Program-made: the position numbers and the translations under genes
Shown here: positions 59,401 to 64,000 of the stretch, in pieces
How positions within the stretch are numbered: the stretch's first letter is position 1
How the letters are laid out: each line of letters begins with the position of its first letter
Assembly (NCBI RefSeq): GCF_020097135.1
Contig: NZ_CP083608.1
Location: 744,001-808,000 of the forward strand
DNA from: Macrococcus armenti
GTDB taxonomy: Bacteria; Bacillota; Bacilli; Staphylococcales; Staphylococcaceae
DNA length: 64,000 nucleotides
Reading direction: 5' to 3'
Notes under the pieces: generated by a model
Database searches by the model: none
What the model was told of the DNA's origin: nothing
What the model saw: the letters and a program-made list of their open reading frames with translations, nothing else

Positions 59401-61397
59401 CGACAGATACAGAAGACGGAGACATTACGTCAAAAGTCATTGTCGTATCAAATAACGTAGATACAACTAAGCCAGGTACGTATCAAGTCGTATACAAAGT
59501 AACAGATTCAAAAGGCAGTGCGTTTACGTTAACACGTAACGTATTAGTAAGTGCGGTACAAGTGCCACCAGCACCAAATACAGCACCGAAAATTACAAGC
59601 AGCGCATCAAACAACTTAACTGTTGGTGATACATTCAATCCATTAACAGGTATTAAAGCGACAGATACAGAAGACGGAGACATTACGTCAAAAGTCGTTG
59701 TCGTATCAAATAACGTAGATACAACTAAGCCAGGTACGTATCAAGTCGTATACAAAGTAACGGATTCAAAAGGCAGTGTGTTTACGTTAACACGTAACGT
59801 ATTAGTAAGTGCGGTACAAGTGCCACCAGCACCAAATACAGCTCCGAAAATTACAAGCAGCGCATCAAACAACTTAACTGTTGGAGATGCATTTAACCCA
59901 TTAACAGGTATTAAAGCGACAGATACAGAAGACGGAGATATTACATCGAAAGTCGTTGTCGTATCAAATAACGTAGATACAACTAAGCCAGGTACGTATC
60001 AAGTCGTATACAAAGTAACGGATTCAAAAGGCAGTGCGTATACGTTAACACGTAATGTATTAGTAAGTGCGGTACAAGTGCCACCAGCACCAAATACAGC
60101 ACCGAAAATTACAAGCAGTGGATCAAACAACTTAACTGTTGGAGATGCATTTAACCCATTAACAGGGATTAAAGCGACAGATACAGAAGACGGAGACATT
60201 ACATCGAAAGTCGTTGTCGTATCAAATAACGTAGACACAACTAAGCCAGGTACGTATCAAGTCGTTTATAAAGTAACAGATTCAAAAGGCAGTGCGTATA
60301 CGTTAACACGTAACGTATTAGTAAGTGCGGTACAAGTGCCACCAGCACCAAATACAGCACCGAAAATTACAAGCAGCGCATCAAACAACTTAACTGTTGG
60401 TGATACATTCAATCCATTAACAGGTATTAAAGCGACAGATACAGAAGACGGAGACATTACATCGAAAGTCGTTGTCGTATCAAATAACGTAGATACAACT
60501 AAGCCAGGTACGTATCAAGTCGTATACAAAGTAACGGATTCAAAAGGCAGTGCGTTTACGTTAACACGTAATGTATTAGTAAGTGCGGTACAAGTGCCAC
60601 CAGCACCAAATACAGCACCGAAAATTACAAGCAGTGCTTCGAATAACTATATCGTTGGAGATGCATTTAACCCATTAACAGGGATTAAAGCGACAGATAC
60701 AGAAGACGGAGATATTACATCGAAAGTCGTTGTCGTATCAAATAACGTAGATACAACTAAGCCAGGTACGTATCAAGTCGTTTATAAAGTAACGGATTCA
60801 AAAGGAAATGTATTTACTTTAACAAGAACTGTAACAGTAAATAAATCACAAGTACCACCTGTGACGAAGCCACCAGTAAATGAAGAACATAAAAATTCTG
60901 TTCCAGAAATTAAAGTTGTAGCACCTAATGAAATAAAAGTAGGGGAAAAATTTAATCCACTGGATGGTGTTATCGTTTCTGATAAGGAAGATGGTAACAT
61001 CACGTCGAATGTTGAAGTTATCTTTAACAATGTTGATACAACAAAGCCAGGATCTTACGAAGTAAAATATAAAGTAACTGATTCAAATGGAGGAACATTT
61101 ACATTAGAACGAACTGTAATTGTAAATGCGGTAAATAATGTAACCTCTAAATTAGGCACTTCAAATAATGAAAATAGAGGTAAACAAAATTTAATGCAAG
61201 ATAAAAACGATGTTCATAATATGAATAGCAGTTCTCAAAAACAAGTTGACCAAAAAACAAAAGGTGAGTCAGCAAAAAATGACACCGCAAAAGCTTTGTT
61301 ACCAGAAACAGGTGAACAAAATGGCCTGTTGCCTGTTGCAAGCGCATTACTTAGCCTTGGATTTGTATCATTATTTGTTTCAAGAAGAAAAAAATAG
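56484..61397 (+). CDS. LPXTG-anchored surface protein with 17 bacterial Ig-like repeats
   Basis: 1637 residues; GGGAGGAAAG precedes the ATG. A YSIRK-type signal (KFSIRKMSVGTASLLIGTLFF, cleavage near DADA-A) is followed by about 60 Ser/Thr/Asn-rich residues, then Ig-like domains of the DUF5011/Big type (VGDxFNPLTGxxATDxEDGD ... GTYQVVYKVTD). Four divergent domains, twelve near-identical ones of 86 residues, and one divergent domain make up the stalk. The end is LLPETGEQNG, a hydrophobic helix and RRKK, so sortase A fixes it to the wall. No separate ligand-binding head is seen. Proline-rich VQVPPAPNT linkers join the repeats. Confidence 0.93.
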   Translation: MSKFTNKQQKFSIRKMSVGTASLLIGTLFFVAHDADAATETTTPSKETTTESASNQPRTNDTNQSTSNSTSPDTSTKQSSTDKPDSSTIALKSTNDAPVMALAANNIPVISTTALNNYKVGDTFNPLTGMSATDAEDGDLTANIQVISNNVDTSKAGTYQVVYQVTDSNGNIAKATRNILVSDTTPQSIPKITNTASNTYTVGDAFNPLTGVTATDAEDGDLTPKIQIVSNNVDLTTPGTYQIVYQVTDTTNQTFRLTRTITVQPKPVANDIPKIVSNDTNNYTVGQTFDPLKGIVATDTEDGTITSKVVVASNNVDTTKAGTYQVVYEVTDSKGQTARLVRTVSVAVPNNAPKITSSASNNYFVNDNFNPMDGVNAMDPEEGDISSKITIVSNNVDTSKAGTYQVIYHVVDAQGNTGNFTRNILVSERNTMPKITSSGSNNLTVGDTFNPLTGIKATDTEDGDITSKVVVVSNNVDTTKPGTYQVVYKVTDSKGSAFTLTRNVLVSAVQVPPAPNTAPKITSSASNNLTVGDAFNPLTGIKATDTEDGDITSKVVVVSNNVDTTKPGTYQVVYKVTDSKGSAYTLTRNVLVSAVQVPPAPNTAPKITSSGSNNLTVGDAFNPLTGIKATDTEDGDITSKVVVVSNNVDTTKPGTYQVVYKVTDSKGSAFTLTRNVLVSAVQVPPAPNTAPKITSSASNNYIVGDAFNPLTGIKATDTEDGDITSKVVVVSNNVDTTKPGTYQVVYKVTDSKGSAFTLTRNVLVSAVQVPPAPNTAPKITSSASNNYIVGDAFNPLTGIKATDTEDGDITSKVVVVSNNVDTTKPGTYQVVYKVTDSKGSAFTLTRNVLVSAVQVPPAPNTAPKITSSASNNYIVGDAFNPLTGIKATDTEDGDITSKVVVVSNNVDTTKPGTYQVVYKVTDSKGSAFTLTRNVLVSAVQVPPAPNTAPKITSSASNNLTVGDAFNPLTGIKATDTEDGDITSKVIVVSNNVDTTKPGTYQVVYKVTDSKGSAFTLTRNVLVSAVQVPPAPNTAPKITSSASNNLTVGDTFNPLTGIKATDTEDGDITSKVVVVSNNVDTTKPGTYQVVYKVTDSKGSVFTLTRNVLVSAVQVPPAPNTAPKITSSASNNLTVGDAFNPLTGIKATDTEDGDITSKVVVVSNNVDTTKPGTYQVVYKVTDSKGSAYTLTRNVLVSAVQVPPAPNTAPKITSSGSNNLTVGDAFNPLTGIKATDTEDGDITSKVVVVSNNVDTTKPGTYQVVYKVTDSKGSAYTLTRNVLVSAVQVPPAPNTAPKITSSASNNLTVGDTFNPLTGIKATDTEDGDITSKVVVVSNNVDTTKPGTYQVVYKVTDSKGSAFTLTRNVLVSAVQVPPAPNTAPKITSSASNNYIVGDAFNPLTGIKATDTEDGDITSKVVVVSNNVDTTKPGTYQVVYKVTDSKGNVFTLTRTVTVNKSQVPPVTKPPVNEEHKNSVPEIKVVAPNEIKVGEKFNPLDGVIVSDKEDGNITSNVEVIFNNVDTTKPGSYEVKYKVTDSNGGTFTLERTVIVNAVNNVTSKLGTSNNENRGKQNLMQDKNDVHNMNSSSQKQVDQKTKGESAKNDTAKALLPETGEQNGLLPVASALLSLGFVSLFVSRRKK
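57780..60842 (+). repeat. Twelve tandem 258-bp repeats within the surface protein gene
   Basis: Units start at 57780 and every 258 bp after, encoding 86 residues each. Differences are few: the SASNN/SGSNN start, LTVGD or YIVGD, and GSAF/GSAY/GSVF near the end. The last unit departs after about 60800. Confidence 0.95.
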
Positions 61398-61436
61398 ATA
61401 GAAATTAATGATTTGTAATCATTAAAATGTAGTATT

Positions 61437-61478
61437 AAAAACGCTGAAAAATGTATGTATACATTTTTCAGCGTTTTT
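61437..61478. terminator. Bidirectional terminator between the surface protein gene and the 159-aa gene
   Basis: A perfect 20-bp stem (aaaaacgctgaaaaatgtat and complement) with a 2-nt loop, lying between convergent genes. Confidence 0.92.
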
Positions 61479-61488
61479 ATATGTGTCA

Positions 61489-61968
61489 TTAAATAATTTC
61501 GATACCTGTTACATGTTTTAATTTTAAAATTAACGTATCTTCAAGTAAATAAGCATCGACCATACCGTCATCATAGAGTCGTTTACCGTCTTTTGAAAAC
61601 TGGATGTAAAATTGATGCAAATCTTCTAGTTTGATTTCAGCGCTATCCGTTTCATTTATAAGTTTAATCGCTGTCGCATCTTCATGTGGTTCAGCATTAG
61701 TTATAAAAGGTTCCAGGTTCATTAAGAATGTCCCTTCTAATAACTGCTGTTTTTTAAACTTCTTCTCGGATATGAGTGTTGGTGGTTTTGAACCGCCTTC
61801 TAATATTTCTCGATTCCATTCATAATTATCTTCGAATGAAATCGAATCGTTGTCGCGCTTTATCGTTTTGTTCAATGTATCCATCTCAACTTTACGATCA
61901 TCAAAAATAAAAGTTGAAGGATCTAACGTAATATTAAAGTTTACTTTTCCTTTAATTTGAATAATCAT
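61489..61968 (-). CDS. Conserved hypothetical protein of the yla region
   Basis: 159 residues from ATG 61968, with AAAGGGTGAT upstream; the longer frame from 62004 lacks a ribosome site. The protein is acidic, of mixed beta and alpha character (IIQIKGKVNFNITLDPSTFIFDDRKVEMD ... ), with no signal or membrane helix. It lies between ylaH and ylaN, apart from the inserted surface gene. I cannot name the family with certainty. Confidence 0.65.
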   Translation of the reverse strand: MIIQIKGKVNFNITLDPSTFIFDDRKVEMDTLNKTIKRDNDSISFEDNYEWNREILEGGSKPPTLISEKKFKKQQLLEGTFLMNLEPFITNAEPHEDATAIKLINETDSAEIKLEDLHQFYIQFSKDGKRLYDDGMVDAYLLEDTLILKLKHVTGIEII

Positions 61969-62086
61969 CTCTATCACCCTTTCATTCATCATTATGATAT
62001 ACATTTCTTAATTAGTAAATGCTTGATTTTTAAAGGCTCGTACTATAAAATTTTAAAGTATAGAATATGAAATGAGGGAGTATGCT

Positions 62087-62362
62087 ATGAGCGATAATAT
62101 AGACTACAAACAAAAGGCATATGACCAGCTAAGTCAAGATGCAGATAAAATTTTGCAGTTGATTAAATTACAGATGGATAATTTAACGATGCCTCAATGT
62201 CCGTTATATGAGGAAGTTTTAGATACACAAATGTTTGGTTTAAGCCGTGAAGTAGATTTTGCAGTAAGAATCGGACTTGTCGATAGTGATGAAGGAAAGG
62301 CTTTACTGACATCTTTAGAAAAGGAACTTTCAAAATTGCATGATGCATTCACCAATATTTAA
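62087..62362 (+). CDS. ylaN: YlaN (UPF0358), iron-linked regulator partner
   Basis: 91 residues from ATG 62087, with GGGAG 9 nt upstream. [59 protein letters not shown] is characteristic. Small helical protein; work on relatives links it to Fur and growth without iron. The family is firm, the role from literature memory. Confidence 0.88.
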   Translation: MSDNIDYKQKAYDQLSQDADKILQLIKLQMDNLTMPQCPLYEEVLDTQMFGLSREVDFAVRIGLVDSDEGKALLTSLEKELSKLHDAFTNI

Positions 62363-62402
62363 GGGGTTGGGTCAATATTTTGGTGCCCGACCTCTATTTT
62401 TT
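62362..62402 (+). terminator. Terminator of ylaN
   Basis: A G-rich arm (ggggttgggt) pairs with gcccgacctct using three G-U pairs; a T-rich tail follows, close before ftsW. Confidence 0.6.
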
Positions 62403-62419
62403 AGAAATGAGCGGATTTA

Positions 62420-63619
62420 ATGATTTATTTAAAGAGATTCTTTCGTTACGTTAAAGACAACACAAAATATGTTGATTTTCCTTTGTTAATCACTTATGTA
62501 GTGCTCGCTTTAATTGGACTCGTAATGGTATATAGTGCGAGTATGGTTGCTGCAACACGTGGTACATTAACAGGCGGTACGCCCGTCAGTGCGAATTACT
62601 TTTATATTCGACAGTTATTTGCAATTATATTAAGTTTTGGCATAGTTTTTGTTATGACATACTTTATGTCCATTAACTTGCTTTATAATAGAAGGTTGCA
62701 GCAATATGCAATCTTTGGCATTATGGCACTGCTCATTCTGACACGTATATTTGGTCGTGAAGTTAATGGTGCAAAAAGTTGGCTACCACTTGGATTTATG
62801 CAGCTGCAGACATCAGAACTATTAAAACTCGTCGTCATTATTTATTTAGCATATATATATAATAAAAAACGTAATCTTGATAAGTTAAGTGTGGATATTA
62901 TTGCACCGCTTATACTTGTTGGACTTTGTTCAGGACTTGTATTAATGCAGAATGACTTAGGTTCTACATTATTAATTTTAATGATCGTAGGTAGTATTTT
63001 CCTTTATTCAGGAATTGCGATAAAGACTGTATTGAAAATGGGGGGTATCATTTTCGGTGGTTTGATCACGGCAGCACTTTTTTCTTTTGGAACTGGATTA
63101 ACGAACTTTCTTGGTGCCCATCAGAAACAACGTTTTGAAGTGTTGGCAAACCCGTTCGCAGATGAAAGCGGGGCAGGGTATCATTTGTCTAACTCATTAC
63201 TTGCAATTGGTAACGGTGGGATATTCGGTAAAGGGCTTGGTAATGGTGTGATGAAACTCGGTTACTTACCGGAGCCGCATACGGATTTTATATTCGCAGT
63301 TATTGCTGAAGAACTTGGCCTCGTTGGCGTACTCGTAATTATTAGTTTGCTGTTCTTTATTGTATTTAAAGGATTTATTTATGCAGCGACAGCGCGTACG
63401 ATGTTCCATAAGCTTATTTGTGTCGGTGTTTCTAGTTATATCGGTATTCAGACGTTCATTAATTTAGGCGGTATTTCAGGATTAATTCCGTTAACAGGTG
63501 TGCCATTGCCATTTTTAAGTTACGGTGGTTCAAGTTTATTGAGTTTATCAATCGCGGTCGGTTTACTGTTAATGACTTCAAAAGATATAAAAAGAGACAA
63601 TGAAAGAAGAACACGTTGA
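62420..63619 (+). CDS. ftsW: Septal peptidoglycan polymerase FtsW
   Basis: 399 residues with about ten membrane helices, SEDS family. NGAKSWLPLGFMQLQTSELLKL and the C-terminal PLTGVPLPFLSYGGSSLLSLSIAVGLLL are the family signatures. It polymerises septal peptidoglycan glycan strands with its partner class b PBP. The position before pyc is that of ftsW, rather than rodA, in Staphylococcaceae. Confidence 0.93.
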   Translation: MIYLKRFFRYVKDNTKYVDFPLLITYVVLALIGLVMVYSASMVAATRGTLTGGTPVSANYFYIRQLFAIILSFGIVFVMTYFMSINLLYNRRLQQYAIFGIMALLILTRIFGREVNGAKSWLPLGFMQLQTSELLKLVVIIYLAYIYNKKRNLDKLSVDIIAPLILVGLCSGLVLMQNDLGSTLLILMIVGSIFLYSGIAIKTVLKMGGIIFGGLITAALFSFGTGLTNFLGAHQKQRFEVLANPFADESGAGYHLSNSLLAIGNGGIFGKGLGNGVMKLGYLPEPHTDFIFAVIAEELGLVGVLVIISLLFFIVFKGFIYAATARTMFHKLICVGVSSYIGIQTFINLGGISGLIPLTGVPLPFLSYGGSSLLSLSIAVGLLLMTSKDIKRDNERRTR

Positions 63620-63632
63620 TTGAATAAGAAAA

Positions 63633-63672
63633 GCGCATTACAGAGCAAATTGCTTTGTAATGCGCCTTTTTT
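63633..63672 (+). terminator. Terminator of ftsW
   Basis: A 15-bp stem with one mismatch (gcgcattaca / tgtaatgcgc outer part) and six T. Confidence 0.9.
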
Positions 63673-63806
63673 ATAGTATGAATTCATTTGATTATGTGAA
63701 AACGTTAACAATATGACAACTTCGTGTCACTTACAGTGCAACTTAAGATTCCCGTCATTTATATACTATAATAAGTGCGTACGATAATACGACCAGGAGG
63801 CATCAT

Positions 63807-64000
63807 ATGAAAACAATCAAAAAATTACTCGTTGCAAACCGTGGTGAAATTGCAATACGTATATTCAGAGCAGCGACTGAGCTGCATATTCCGACAGTCG
63901 CAATTTATGCAAAAGAAGATAAAGGGGCATTACATCGCTATAAGGCGGATGAAGCATATTTAATTGATAGTACAAGTCCATATCTGGATATTGAACAGAT
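63807..64000 (+). CDS. pyc: Pyruvate carboxylase, N-terminal fragment
   Basis: The first 64 codons are present; the gene leaves by the right edge. CAGGAGG lies 7 nt before the [26 protein letters not shown] is the start of a biotin carboxylase domain. The place after ftsW fits pyruvate carboxylase, which makes oxaloacetate from pyruvate and bicarbonate; acetyl-CoA carboxylase AccC is the alternative from the fragment alone. Confidence 0.9.
   Translation, partial: MKTIKKLLVANRGEIAIRIFRAATELHIPTVAIYAKEDKGALHRYKADEAYLIDSTSPYLDIEQ

Noticed and set aside
57780..60842. CRISPR-like regular array
   Set aside because: The 258-bp units are coding repeats without spacers and keep one open frame.
56972..61030. 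Series of minus-strand open frames inside the surface protein gene
   Set aside because: They repeat every 258 bp because the coding repeats do; they are shadows without ribosome sites.

Overview
The window reads as the chromosome of a low-GC Gram-positive coccus of the family Staphylococcaceae. The backbone order (folD, the pur operon, ptsHI, glutaredoxin, cydAB, ktrA, rnjA/rpoY, def, pdhABCD, potABCD, an inositol-monophosphatase-like gene, ylaF/typA/ylaH, ylaN, ftsW, pyc) is the one I know from Staphylococcus. Several interruptions and lineage-specific repeats suggest a relative such as Macrococcus/Macrococcoides rather than S. aureus. This assignment rests on gene order and protein resemblance; no search was run.

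Layout: 1-4031 is the end of a surface-polysaccharide locus (acetyltransferase, glycosyltransferase, and an EpsL-EpsM-EpsN / PglC-PglD-PglE type trio for a bacillosamine-like first sugar). 4175-5866 is a divergent nitric-oxide module (nsrR, hmp). 6116-7006 is a NERD-domain gene. 7190-19369 holds folD and the complete eleven-gene purEKCSQLFMNHD operon, diverging from a shared region with PurR-box-like sequences. 19444-22933 holds a small protein with a SigB-type promoter, a large unknown membrane protein, a candidate small RNA, an rRNA methyltransferase and a DUF697-like protein. 23078-29312 carries PTS general enzymes, a phosphoesterase/glutaredoxin pair, a bd-type quinol oxidase behind a Rex-like operator, and ktrA. 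29370-30873 is an intact IS3-family element sitting between the arms of an inverted repeat. A second NERD gene (31036-31998) ends in an array of three evenly spaced hairpins.

32193-46516 is core metabolism and RNA decay: rnjA/rpoY, a HAD phosphatase, def, a YkyA-like lipoprotein, pdhABCD, and a XRE-cupin regulator with potABCD. 46601-52799 has a DUF4064 membrane protein, a formate-dehydrogenase-like molybdoenzyme with its DUF1641 partner, a DUF1054 protein and an IMP-family phosphatase. A third, degenerate NERD gene (52796-53665) carries a 15-A tract. 53857-63619 is the yla/ftsW cluster, interrupted by a 1637-residue LPXTG surface protein with twelve near-identical 258-bp repeats. The window ends in the first 64 codons of pyc.

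The least explained material is the family of three NERD/zinc-ribbon proteins and the dyads beside them, a dispersed 19-nt motif found next to three gene ends, and a short promoter-terminator unit that may encode a small RNA. No rRNA, tRNA, CRISPR-cas locus or prophage was seen.
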